From Pyropia yezoensis (lineage: Eukaryota > Rhodophyta > Bangiophyceae > Bangiales > Bangiaceae), in the NCBI GenBank assembly GCA_009829735.1, contig CM020619.1, positions 20,279,816 to 20,343,815 on the forward strand: a stretch of 64,000 nucleotides of DNA. The letters run 5' to 3'. Positions 20,524 through 29,567 of the stretch are shown piece by piece; the stretch's first letter is position 1, and each line of letters begins with the position of its first letter. A program made the translations under genes and the position numbers. The notes under the pieces were generated by a model. The model worked only from the letters and a program-made list of their open reading frames with translations, was not told the origin of the DNA and searched no databases.

Positions 20524-21390
20524 ATGGCGTCGAGGTGTCCACGGCGGCCGTGGTCCCGTTGCCCCCGGCCCCTCACCGCCCCATCGCGGTGGTCTGTAGC
20601 GGCCGCGGCGGTCGCCGCGGCTGCCCTGGCAGTGACCGCAGCAGCCGTCGCCGGCGTGCCACCGGCGGGGCCGTCCTTGTCGGCGGCGGTGGCCGCCCCC
20701 CTCCCCCCCCCCACGGCCGTGGCGGCGGCGTCGGCGGTGCTGCTGCGCCCCCCTCCCGTGGCCGACGCGGCGGCGCGCTGCCGGGCGGCGCCCAGCCCGG
20801 GCCCGTGCCGTGGCTTTTTCCGTCGCTTCTACTACTCGGGCACCCTCGGCGGGTGCACCGCGTTTGTGTACGGGGGGTGCGGGGGGGTGGTGCCGTTCCG
20901 GTCGGCGGCCGACTGCGTGGCCGCCCACTGTGAGACGCTCGTTTCGTCTGGGTTTGGCGTCGCAGGGGCGTCTATGTCGGCTGTTGCCGCCGCGCCGGGG
21001 GGGGAGTGGGCCGCCTCGCCAGGGGGGGGCGGTGCCGCCGGCGCTGGCGGCGGCCCAGGCGCTGCGGACGTGGTCAGCAGCGGCGACGTGGTGGGCGTCG
21101 GGGGGGTTGTGGACGGGCATGGGGAGGCGGTTCCCCTTGAAGGGCATGCGTCGATGGTGGGCATAGGCGCCCTGACGACGGGCGCGGCTACCGCCGCAGC
21201 GGAAGGGGGTGGTGGGGGCGGGTGGTCGTCCTGGGGTGGCCTCGGCCGCCCCTTTTCGTGGCTGGGGCGGGGGCGGCAGGCGGCCCGCCGGCGGGTCAGG
21301 GTGGCCTTCCGCCCGGTGTTTGTCATTTCGTCGAGGCCGCTGGAGGGGCGGTGGGGGGCGGGGGGCGCCCGTCGGTGGCTGTGGGGTTGA
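20524..21390 (+). CDS. Kunitz/BPTI-domain protein with signal or anchor segment
   Basis: 288 residues from ATG 20524, chosen because it precedes a hydrophobic Ala/Val segment (about residues 23-45) that fits a signal peptide or anchor. Residues 86-136 form one Kunitz domain: six Cys with spacings 8, 15, 7, 11 and 4 (BPTI has 8, 15, 7, 12, 3), plus the hallmark FVYGGC and the Phe before the fifth Cys. The residue after the second Cys (P1) is Arg, which predicts inhibition of trypsin-like serine proteases. The rest is Gly/Ala-rich. The frame stays open upstream, but that part is low-complexity Pro/Arg. It is convergent with the phosphatase-like gene at 22598. The fold assignment is firm; secretion and target are inferred. 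Confidence 0.8.
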   Translation: MASRCPRRPWSRCPRPLTAPSRWSVAAAAVAAAALAVTAAAVAGVPPAGPSLSAAVAAPLPPPTAVAAASAVLLRPPPVADAAARCRAAPSPGPCRGFFRRFYYSGTLGGCTAFVYGGCGGVVPFRSAADCVAAHCETLVSSGFGVAGASMSAVAAAPGGEWAASPGGGGAAGAGGGPGAADVVSSGDVVGVGGVVDGHGEAVPLEGHASMVGIGALTTGAATAAAEGGGGGGWSSWGGLGRPFSWLGRGRQAARRRVRVAFRPVFVISSRPLEGRWGAGGARRWLWG

Positions 21391-22597
21391 CGCCCCGGCG
21401 GGGGGTCTCGGTGGGCTGGGGTGGGCGGTTTCCCTGCGGGGGGGGGGGTGGGCTGCTACTAGGCTGCGTCGTGGGGGGCCCGAGGGCCTCGGGGCGGGCT
21501 GTGGGAGGGGACCGCGGAGCGTGTCTGGCGTCTGGCGTTGTGGGCAGCTGGTCCCGCGTCGTGGTGTGCGCGTTGCATGCAAGGGTTAGCCGTTGGGGTT
21601 CCTGCGTCTGGGGTAGTGGGTGCGCATACCTCTTGGGGGCGACGATAGGCAGGGATGGGCGGACGCCCTGCTGGGGGGAGGGCTGCTGGTAGACTGCGGC
21701 TAGGGGGCTGCTTTGGGGCTGCGCGACGGCCTGCGGGGGCGGTCAGCATAGCGCGTGTGGCGTCTGACTTTGTGGGCAGCTGGTCTGCGTCTCGGGTGTG
21801 CGCGTTGCGCGCGGGGGTCAGCCGCTGGGGGTCCTGCGTCTTAACGGCCTGCGCTTATGTCTTGGGCGTGGCACTTTCTTCCTGATGTATCCGTCGTCTG
21901 CTGTGTGCCGGTAGGCGGGCCGTAACCCCCCTAGCCCCCCCCTGTGGACAGCCCTCCTCGATGTGGGTGGGGGTCCACGCACGGCGACCGTAACAGGCGC
22001 CCGTTGGGGAGGGGGTGGCCTGCCACCGTCGCCAGCCCAGAAGACGGGGCGGGGGGTGCTGCCCCCACAGGTCCACTCTCCTTCTATTTTCCAAGGGCCC
22101 ATCGACCCCGCTACCGCCTCGAACCGCTGCTGTCGCCGCCGCGCTTGAACCGCCGCCGCGCAGCGCACCCGCAGCCGGATGACGTGGTGACGACGCGCTG
22201 AGCTTGGCGGGCGGGCTCACCCTACCTGCCCCCCCTCCCCTTCCTCAAAAGGTGGTTTCCCTCCCGTACGGAGTCCGCCACAGTCGATGGCGGACGGCGG
22301 CGGCGGCGGTGGCGGCGGCGGCGGCGGTGGCGGCGGCGGCGCCCCTGGCGCCTCGCCGGCACGCTCCCTATCAGTCCACAACCCCCCGCACCGCCCGCAG
22401 GGCCATGGGCCCGTGGCGTGCCGCCCACGCGCACAGCACGGCCCAGGCCGGTCGGGGGGGTGGGGGCGCCCCGCGGCCGGGCCTGCCCGGCGCCGCCGTC
22501 GGGCACGTGGCCCCCGCCCAGCGGGGATCGTTGGCACTACAGCAAACCCCCCACCGCGTCGTCGCCCAGCGCCGCTCCCGCCGCTCCTCCCTCTCGC
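21391..22597. other. Intergenic region between the convergent Kunitz and phosphatase-like genes
   Basis: It contains the tandem duplication at 21450-21882 and, near 22290-22345, a GGC/GGT trinucleotide run. No gene is supported. Confidence 0.4.
21450..21882 (+). repeat. Imperfect tandem duplication, period about 232 bp
   Basis: Segments around 21450-21650 and 21682-21882 share GGCTGCT, TGTGGGCAGCTGGTC, GTGTGCGCGTTGC, CAGCCG or TAGCCG, GTCCTGCGTCT and a TCTTGGG end, in the same order. TGTGGGCAGC lies at 21539 and 21771. Confidence 0.7.
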
Positions 22598-23713
22598 TCA
22601 CGAGGCCGCCGCCCAGCCACTGCGGACGCTGCTCCCCCCGACGCTGCCCACTTCAGCCTCCTCGTCCGTGTCGGCCGAGCGGCCGCACCCCCCCCCACCG
22701 CCGCCGCCGCCCCCACCGCCCCCAACACCATCGTCCTCGCCCTCAAGGATCAGCTTGACACTCGGGTGGTTGGCCACCCGCACCCCCCCCCACAGCCATC
22801 GGGGCACGGTGGTGCCGACGCGGACCCCCCCCCGGAAGCCTTCGACGAATACCCCCTCCTCCCGGGTCAGCTCCCCCCCCTTGGCGTAACGGCAAAACTC
22901 CTCCACCACCGCCCCCAGCCCCCACCCCTGGAGACGACGGAGGCACGCAACCACCAGCCCCGTGTTGTGGCCGCCGTCACGGCAGTGGAGGAACGCGGGC
23001 GTCGTGCCGGGCGCAATGAGCGTCGACACGACCGCCGCGGCAACAGCGGGGGATACGGTCACCTCGTCGTCGTACTTGGCGGCGGGGTAGGTAACGTGTG
23101 CAATGCCTGACGCAGCGCACCAGTCCACCAGGTCCGCCGAAGGGGGGGCGCCGGGTGGCAACAGCGAAATGACCGTCCGCAAGCGGAGGCGGGAGAGGAA
23201 GCGCAGGTTCTTGAGCGACGGGTAGGCGCCGCGGTAGATGTCCTCCTGCACCAACGCAAACCGGAAGGGGGGGATGAGGGGGAGAAGCCTGGGGGGGGGG
23301 TGCCCCGCGGTGGTAGCGAACGGGGGGATGACCCCGTTACCGACGATGCCGTCCATGTGAGGGGCGCCGGCTGCGAGAGGGGGAACACCTCCAACTCCAC
23401 CCCCTGGGGGCAGCGACGCCAGCAGCGGCCGCAGCGGCGGCAGCGGCGGCGACGGGGACGCCGACGGCGGCGGTGGCAACGTGGGCAGCAGCGGTGGCGT
23501 GCTCCCCAACGAGGCGGCCTCCCCCTGCAGCGACGCGAGGCCACCGGGTGGACGCAAGGGCGCGCCACCACCGCCACCGCCACTGCTGCCGCTCCCGCCG
23601 CCGTCGCTGGTGCCGGTGGTGGGGGTGGCGGAGGGGGAGCGCCGCGCGCCGCGGGGGGCGGGCGGCGACGGCGGCGACGGGCACGCTGGGGGGGGGGGGT
23701 CCCCGCTACCCAT
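22598..23713 (-). CDS. Siw14/Oca-type protein tyrosine phosphatase-like, catalytic Arg missing
   Basis: 371 residues from ATG at 23711-23713. An upstream ATG at 24223 would add a repeat-coded tail and start inside the inverted-repeat element, so I prefer the inner one. The first 140 residues are Pro/Ser/Gly-rich. The rest matches the Siw14/Oca family (Y_phosphatase2): FALVQEDIYRGAYPSLKNL, then FLSRLRLRTVISLLP, then the P-loop in FLHCRDGGHNTG, then CLRRLQGWGLGAVVEEFCRYA. The family P-loop is HCX5R-T-G. Here Cys244 is present but the Arg position (250) is Asn, codon 22964-22966. Yeast and plant members hydrolyse phosphotyrosine or inositol pyrophosphates; without the Arg this one is probably a binding or scaffold protein. 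The C-terminus is Gly-rich then acidic. Confidence 0.82.
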   Translation of the reverse strand: MGSGDPPPPACPSPPSPPAPRGARRSPSATPTTGTSDGGGSGSSGGGGGGAPLRPPGGLASLQGEAASLGSTPPLLPTLPPPPSASPSPPLPPLRPLLASLPPGGGVGGVPPLAAGAPHMDGIVGNGVIPPFATTAGHPPPRLLPLIPPFRFALVQEDIYRGAYPSLKNLRFLSRLRLRTVISLLPPGAPPSADLVDWCAASGIAHVTYPAAKYDDEVTVSPAVAAAVVSTLIAPGTTPAFLHCRDGGHNTGLVVACLRRLQGWGLGAVVEEFCRYAKGGELTREEGVFVEGFRGGVRVGTTVPRWLWGGVRVANHPSVKLILEGEDDGVGGGGGGGGGGGGCGRSADTDEEAEVGSVGGSSVRSGWAAAS

Positions 23714-23776
23714 CCCCGCGTGCCCAGGGGCACACAGCCGCCAAGGTTGTTGAGGTGAGTGAAGGAGGCGGGGGCG

Positions 23777-23851
23777 GGGGAGGTGGCGCGGGGGCGGGGG
23801 AGAGGTGGCGCGGGGGCGGGGGAGGTGGCGCGGGGGCGGGGGAGGTGGCGT
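23777..23851 (+). repeat. Minisatellite of ~21-bp units
   Basis: About four units of GGTGGCGCGGGGGCGGGGGA (one with an extra GA) lie just upstream of the phosphatase-like start codon, probably in its leader. Confidence 0.75.
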
Positions 23852-24167
23852 GGGGTGCTGGCCGAGGCCGCGCCCGCCCAGTCGCGACGCCCCTTGCAGG
23901 ACGGGAGGCAGACAGAGCAAGCGGCGTGGTACGCGTGGAGTATCGTCGACGTAGACCGGTTGCCGACAGGTCTGGCCGGGACGGACGGCGTGAGGGAAAG
24001 GATGTCGTGAAAGGTGTGGCAAGGAAGGATGGCGTGGCGAGAGGGGGACATATGCTTTGCTTGCATTTGTTTGACGATGTAATGTAGCACTCTTTGTTGG
24101 GGGGGGGGCGCCACTTGGGCGCGACAGGCCGGGGCGGCGAGCGGCGTCTGGAACCCTCCAGCCAGGG

Positions 24168-24196
24168 GGTAGCTTGTCTGGGCCAAATGTCGACCA
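24168..24196 (+). repeat. Left terminal inverted repeat of the MITE-like element
   Basis: 29 nt starting GGTAGCTTGTCTGGG, pairing with 24735-24763. Confidence 0.7.
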
Positions 24197-24734
24197 GTCC
24201 CGGAAATGCCGACCTCGCCTCACGGCCCCAGGAAGGCAGGTTCATGACGGACGCATTTTCCTTCGCTACTTCCAACGCCAGAGCAAGAGAAGTACACATG
24301 ACCTGGACATAAAAACCACTACGAGAGCATGGAGATAGATGTTGTCCATTTTTTGGCCAAGCATCAACATCTAGGCCTGGAATCCCTCTGCGTTGTGCTT
24401 TTTTCTCTACTGCAGAGAGTGCATTTTCTCTGCTATGAACAGCACCCAGGCGGCCCCATGTTCGTCGTCGGCCAACACTCAGCATGATTGATTTGCTCAC
24501 GGTGCACCGCTCGGCCGGACTGATCGCGGACCAGGTGTTTCCATTGGCTCCATGAGCTGGTCGACATTACCAGCACTTTCCTGACAGTCACCTTGGCTTC
24601 TGTCGCTCGTAGCTCCGCGAGAACAGACGTGCTCAGAAAATAAAAAACATCCTCTTACTCCCCTCGGCCTCCTCTACAAGCACGTATGTCGTGCATGTCT
24701 TGAAGTACACGAGCACCTTGAATGTCATCGAGAA

Positions 24735-24763
24735 TGGTCGACATTTGGCCCAGACTAGCTACC
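24735..24763 (-). repeat. Right terminal inverted repeat of the MITE-like element
   Basis: Ends CAGACTAGCTACC, the complement of the left end except for one base. Confidence 0.7.
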
Positions 24764-24926
24764 GGGCGCGGCGGCGGGAGGGACGCGCGCGGGTGCGGCG
24801 GACGCACCTGCCCGGGTACCCCCATATGGGGGGGCCGCGTGGGGTTGCCCCAGGTCACGCGACCGGCCCCCCCCACGTCCGTCCTCTCGCGCCCCGGGCT
24901 CGGACGCGAGAGGACTACCGGCGGGC

Positions 24927-25434
24927 ATGGACCCGTCGTCTGACGACACGGGTCAGTGGTTGGTGCGGCTCGTGGGACCGGCGGCTTGGTGGCCGCGACG
25001 GACGAAGAGCTGCAGCGGGAACTCGCGCGGCGTTTGCACATCAAGTCTCTGTCGGGCGACTCGGGAGAGCACGGGGACGACTACTCGTCGGCCTCGGACG
25101 TCACCTCCTGGGCCGCAGGCAGCCCATTGGTGAAGGCGGTGCACTGGGGGGAGCCGGACGGTCGCCAGGCAGCGGCGACCGCGACGGCACCCGCTCGGGT
25201 CCGCCCGGCTCGGCGGCTTGGAGGAGACGACCCCGCGGGCTGTGGTGCGGGCGGATCTGGCGGCGACGGCAACCTTCCCCCCCCCCCCCTCCCCCCCCCC
25301 CCCCCCCCCCGGCGCCGCCGGCTAACGACCCACCAGGCGGCGCCCCCCCTCCCCCTCCCCCTCCCTCGCCTCCTGGCGATGGCGCCCCGGGAGGGGCCGG
25401 CGGGGAAATCGGCGGCGGCGGCAATGCGGCTGAG
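24927..25434 (+). pseudogene. 5' part of an ORF split by the retrotransposon array
   Basis: ATG at 24927 begins MDPSSDDTG. From about 24957 the plausible coding frame is the next one (ATDEELQRELARRL, then SSASDVTSW). After the poly-C tract at 25277-25310 it changes again to the frame that ends AAE at 25432-25434. That Glu codon is also the end of the CTGAG target duplication, and the 3' part at 38763 continues in phase. Slippage in the C-tract probably explains the second shift. The protein is Pro/Gly-rich with no domain recognised. It was one locus with 38763-39746 before the insertion. Confidence 0.45.
25430..25434. repeat. Target-site duplication CTGAG, left copy
   Basis: CTGAG directly precedes the first LTR and recurs at 38758-38762 after the third LTR. 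Confidence 0.9.
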
Positions 25435-26306
25435 TGTGAGGCACCACCCACACCCGGGCAGCCCTCAACGTACTGGTGAACGGTGTCAGCTGCCCGCGCA
25501 AGCCAATGAGGCTGCGGGGCGCGGGGAAGGTGACGGGCAGGGTGACGGTGATGGGGGTGGGGAAGGAGATGGGCGTGACGTCGGTGAGGGTCGAGTGGGT
25601 CGAGGGGTTCGAGGGTAAAGGAGGTCGTTGTGTCTGTGTTTGTTGTCCCCCCCGAGGTTTCCCCGGGTGGCGCCCGCACTCACGCATTATGTAACCCCGG
25701 GGGGGCACACAGGGTGCCCCAAAGCATGCGATTGCTCGTGCCGCCCGGGAGGCGGCACCAATGGGCTCAAAACAAGGCATAGGCTCTCAGAACAAGTCAA
25801 GGTGGGTGTGCGCGCCCCAAGGCGCCCCACCAGACAGCCCCAAGCAGGGGCGGTGGCGGCGTGGGGCGCTCGTGGCGCCGCGCGGCTGGCCTCACACGCC
25901 GGTTGGCCGGAAAGGCCGCAGAGGCGTGTAAGCCAGACGCCAGTCTTCGGGTCGAAAATCTCCCGTGGGTCAGCAAATCTTGCCATTCCCATTGGCTCGT
26001 GGGGAGATTGTCCCGGCTGGCCGATGAGTCAGAGATGTGGCTTGTCCTGTGGTCCGTTAGTCCTCTGATCCGCGGAGAGAAAATATCCGTCCGGGGATGA
26101 GTCAGGGTACTAACGGGTAGCCGATCCGTGGCTCTCGTGCTGACCGTCCGCGACCCGTAGAATCTCGGCCGGACACCGCGGCATCTCCAGATTACCAGGG
26201 AGTTGATGCGTCTTGGAAGGAGTTGGCTGAGAAGGACAGGGAAGGAGAGGCCCCAGTCCTTATCCCCGAAGCTAGAGTCTTGGGATTTAGGGGGCATATC
26301 CTTACA
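25435..26306 (-). repeat. LTR 1 (3' LTR of unit A)
   Basis: 872 bp, TG...CA. It matches LTR 2 throughout except for LTR position 11 (25445, C instead of A). Confidence 0.93.
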
Positions 26307-26320
26307 CCTCCCCCCCCTTA
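26307..26320 (-). promoter_or_regulatory. Polypurine tract of unit A
   Basis: The minus strand reads TAAGGGGGGGGAGG directly before the 3' LTR. Confidence 0.75.
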
Positions 26321-27076
26321 GGACGCGCGGCGAAGGAACGCGTCCAAAACCTCAGGTGCGTGCACAAGGTCTTGCTTGGTCAGCCAGGAGTTCTCGCTGA
26401 CGTCACAGCCTTTCCACTTGACGAGGTACTGTAGGCGTCCTCGGCGCTTTCGTGACCGTATGATGGAGTCGACTTCGTACTCGACCGAACCGTCCGGAAA
26501 TGTAACCGGAGGCGGAACGGGAGGAAGTCGGCCGTACGGGTCAGCGCGGTACGGCTTTAGCAAGCTCGCATGGAAGGCGTTGTGAACCTTGTGATCGAGC
26601 ACCGCTTGGGGAAGATCCAGGCGGAAAGTCAGATCATTCATGCTTTCAGTGACGCGATAGGGTCCTGAGTACTTGGGCATCAGCTTCCGAGCGCCTTGGA
26701 AGGCGTCTGGCATAAGGTGTTTGGTACTTAGAAGCACCAGATCGTCGACGGCAATCTTGCAAGGTCGGCGATGGCGATTTGCGTACGCCGAGCGCGCCTC
26801 ATTTGCACTCTTGATGGTTGATATGGCAGTCTCCTGAGCACGTTGGAGACCGCTTAGCCAGTCAGACACTGCAGGTATACTTGATTCTGACTTGTCGAGG
26901 ATGTCCATTGGAACTGTCTTGGGTTCGAATCCGTAGTTCAGGAAGAAGGGTGAGTACGTCGTCACAGCATTTGGCGACCGGTTGTAGGCTACTTCAGCAG
27001 CAACCAAGAATAGGTCCCAATCGCCCTGGTGATGGTTGGCGAAATTTCGCAGGACTTCCTCAATCTTCTTGTTCAT
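26318..27076 (-). CDS. pol: Integrase C-terminal half and chromodomain, unit A
   Basis: Continuation of the pol frame after an in-frame TGA. Upstream of the first Met the frame encodes AYHPQTDGQTEI, which carries the third catalytic residue (Glu) of the integrase. Then come AYNRSPN and YGFEP, the GPYR-type SH3-like region (KYSGPYRVTES), and a C-terminal chromodomain (EYEVDSIIRSRKRRGRLQY, LVKWKGCD, ENSWLTKQDL). The usual Tyr of WKGY is Cys. It acts in chromatin-directed integration. It lies in one frame with 27113-28708, so it is not a separate gene. Confidence 0.85.
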   Translation of the reverse strand: MNKKIEEVLRNFANHHQGDWDLFLVAAEVAYNRSPNAVTTYSPFFLNYGFEPKTVPMDILDKSESSIPAVSDWLSGLQRAQETAISTIKSANEARSAYANRHRRPCKIAVDDLVLLSTKHLMPDAFQGARKLMPKYSGPYRVTESMNDLTFRLDLPQAVLDHKVHNAFHASLLKPYRADPYGRLPPVPPPVTFPDGSVEYEVDSIIRSRKRRGRLQYLVKWKGCDVSENSWLTKQDLVHAPEVLDAFLRRAS

Positions 27077-27112
27077 AATCTCAGTCTGTCCGTCAGTTTG
27101 CGGGTGGTAGGC

Positions 27113-28708
27113 TCAAGATGCCTTGACCTTGACTTTGAGGATCTCCGTGAGTGACCGCCAAAAGTTGGAGAAGAAGATGCGGTCCCTGTCGCAGACGACA
27201 TCAGCAGGGAGTCCGTGGTGTCGATAGACATGATCGTGATAGAGCTGTGCTGCAACTGGCGCGGTACAGTCCGGCTTCATAGGGGCGAGGCGAATCATTT
27301 TGGAGAGGCGGTCGACAACGACGTAAATCCCGTTGTGACCTCTTGGAGTCAGAGGAAGAGGCGTGATAAAGTCCATGGAGACACTTGCCCATCGTTGGTT
27401 CGGGGGATCTAGAGGTTTGAGGTGACCCAGAGGTGAATGGGTGCTAGCCTTGTTTCGCTGGCACAAATCACATGTTTGTACGTATCTTTGGATGTCCTTC
27501 CGCATTGTTTTCCAGTAGTACTTGGAAGAAATGGCCTTCGTTGTTTTCTTGACTCCCATGTGCCCTTGGCACGGGACATCGTGGTAGTCGTGGAGTAGTC
27601 TTTTGCGTAGAGTACCGACAGGGATACACGTGCGGTCACCTCGCTTCAACAACCTCATGTGCAGCCGGTAGGGAGATACCGGGTCTTTGACTAGGTCGGA
27701 AAACTCGGGGTCCGCGTCGTACTCTTGTTCAAAGGTGGCAAGGTCTTGATCACTTTGGTTGATGGTCATGAGGTTGTTGATTTCAGTTTTCTTGGGGATG
27801 GCTTTGATGGTCTTCGCCAGCACGCGACTAAGGAGGTCTTGATTGGGGGCGTGCTTGTCGGGAGCATCTTGTGGCTGCCTGGAAAGGGCATCAGCCACGG
27901 GATTTGAAGTGCCCTTCATGGGGACAATCTTGAACTGGAACTGGTCCAGAAGCTCCAGCCATTTGACTTGACGATCTTTGAGCTTTTCTTGGGTTCTTAG
28001 GTATCTCAGGGACTCATTGTCGGTGTGGACGTCAAAGGGTCTTCCGTAGAGGTAGCAGCGCCAATGGCGGATGGCTTGTACGACTGCAAAAAGTTCTCGT
28101 ACACGAATACTGTAGCGTTGCTCGTGGATGTTAAGAGTTAAAGAAAAGTATGCCACTGGACGCCGTCCGCGTCCGTCATGTTGCTCAATGACTGCGCCAA
28201 CAGCATATCCGCTGGCATCGGTAGACACGTGGATGGGATATCTCTTGTCGAAAGGCCTTAGTACTGGTGCGGTTGTTGTCAGATTCTGCAGCTGCTCGAA
28301 AGCTTTCTGGGCGTCTGGGGTCCACTCGAAGTCGACATTCCCAGTCAGCCTCGTCAAAGGCGTGGCTACGGCCGCCATTCCCTTGATAAATCTGCGGTAG
28401 AAGTTGACCATACCGAGGAAGGATTGCACGTCCTTTTTGCTTCTCGGTGTTGCCCATGTACGAATGGCTTGGACCTTGTAGTCTTCCATGGAGAAGCCTT
28501 TCTCGGAGATGGCGTGACCGAGGTAGTCCACAGTGGTCCGAGCGAATTGGCACTTGCTCAACTTGGCGTAGAGCTTGTGTTCTTGTAGTTTGTCGAGTGG
28601 TAATCTTAGGTGCTTGAGTTGATCGTCATAGGTTTCGCTGTAGACCAGGATGTCGTCGATGTAGACGCAGATGAAGTCGTACAGGTAGGGTCTGAAGACA
28701 TCGTTCAT
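27113..28708 (-). pseudogene. pol: RT (C-terminal part), RNase H and integrase N-terminal half, unit A
   Basis: It begins at a deletion scar with MNDVFRPYLYDF, followed by the RT catalytic YIDD (VYIDDILVYS). RNase H follows (HVSTDASGYAVGAV, HTDNESLRYL, NPVADALSRQP). The integrase zinc region (HDVPCQGHMGVKKT, then CDLCQRN) and core (VSMDFITPLP, VCDRDRIF) come next. The frame ends with TGA at 27113-27115, where relatives have Ser before AYHPQTDG, and continues beyond. Because about 90-100 RT residues are missing upstream, the reverse transcriptase cannot be active. Confidence 0.88.
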
Positions 28709-29544
28709 TCGTCCTTTTTAGCCGCAAAGAGGACGGAAGAACCCCACGGTGAGGCGCTTGGTTGGATGAATCCCTTCCTTATTAGGACGGCAAGTTGGGT
28801 CTTGAGTTCTTTGAGCTCCCATTCGGCTAGTCGGTAAATTCCGCTACGACGTGGTTGGGCATCGTCGGTAAGCTTGATGCTAAACTTGTGACTGCGCTCA
28901 GGAGGAAGTCCGTCGGGGAGCTCGTCTGGAAAGACGTCGGCGTATTCTTTAAGAATCTCTTGAACTTCTCTCTTTTCGTCGGCGTGTCCCATCGTAATGG
29001 CGTTAATGTCGAAGTTGGTGGAGGGATCTTCGGACTGCAGGTAGATCGCAAAAACCGGGCACCTTCGGACGAGGTCCCGGGCGAGACGTTGCCGACTGAT
29101 CAGGGGTTCAAGCTTCTTCAGGGAGGCTGTGATAGAGATGTTCTTGTGGTTGAACTTGAAGGAGATCTTGTTTTTCTTGTTGTTGATTTTGGCGTCCTTG
29201 TCATCGCGCCACTTCTTTCCCAGGATGAGGTCGTATGCGTTTAAGTCACATACAGCAAATCGTAGTCGTTCTTGATACGGTCCAATGTGAATCTCAAGGG
29301 GTTCAATGGTTTCAGCGAGGACATGAGAGCGGCCATCGGGCATGCTTGCCGCAAAGTCCGTTTCCTTAGTGTTCACAAGCAGGGAGGTCACGAGGCGCCT
29401 TGAGACGAAGTTGATGGGAGATCTGTCGTCAAACAGCACCTTAATAACTTTGCCATTGACAGAGGCAGTAGAAAGCAGAAGCCCGAGTCGCGGGCCTTCA
29501 AACGGTGACGACATATTTTCAGGAACCGAAGAAGCGTCTTTCAC
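28705..29544 (-). pseudogene. pol: Aspartic protease and RT N-terminus, unit A, ending at a deletion
   Basis: The first half is a retropepsin-like domain (LLSTASVNGKVIKVLFDDRS). The active-site motif usually reads LxDTGA or LIDSGA, and here it is FDDRSPINFV, an atypical Asp-Asp-Arg-Ser. RT starts with ALPDGLPPERSHKF-like residues and IRKGFIQPSASPWGSSVLFA. It stops at AAKKDE at the junction 28705-28710. Family members carry about 90-100 more residues here, including the first catalytic Asp and the MPFGL motif. The next segment restarts in another frame, so the deletion also shifted the frame. Confidence 0.82.
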
Positions 29545-29567
29545 AAGTGTTGATGACGGTTGCTGCT

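Larger units (their letters stand above)
24168..24763. mobile_element. 596-bp MITE-like element with 29-bp inverted ends
   Basis: 24168-24196 and 24735-24763 are reverse complements with one mismatch; both contain GGGCCAAATGTCGACCA or its complement. The interior has no long ORF. The size, paired ends and lack of coding fit a non-autonomous DNA element. No clear target duplication is seen. Confidence 0.6.

Noticed and set aside
18978..20933. 651-codon plus-strand open frame and several long overlapping frames
   Set aside because: Only Pro/Arg/Gly/Ala low complexity, equal openness on both strands and extreme GC; explained by base composition. It also overlaps the start of the better-supported Kunitz gene.
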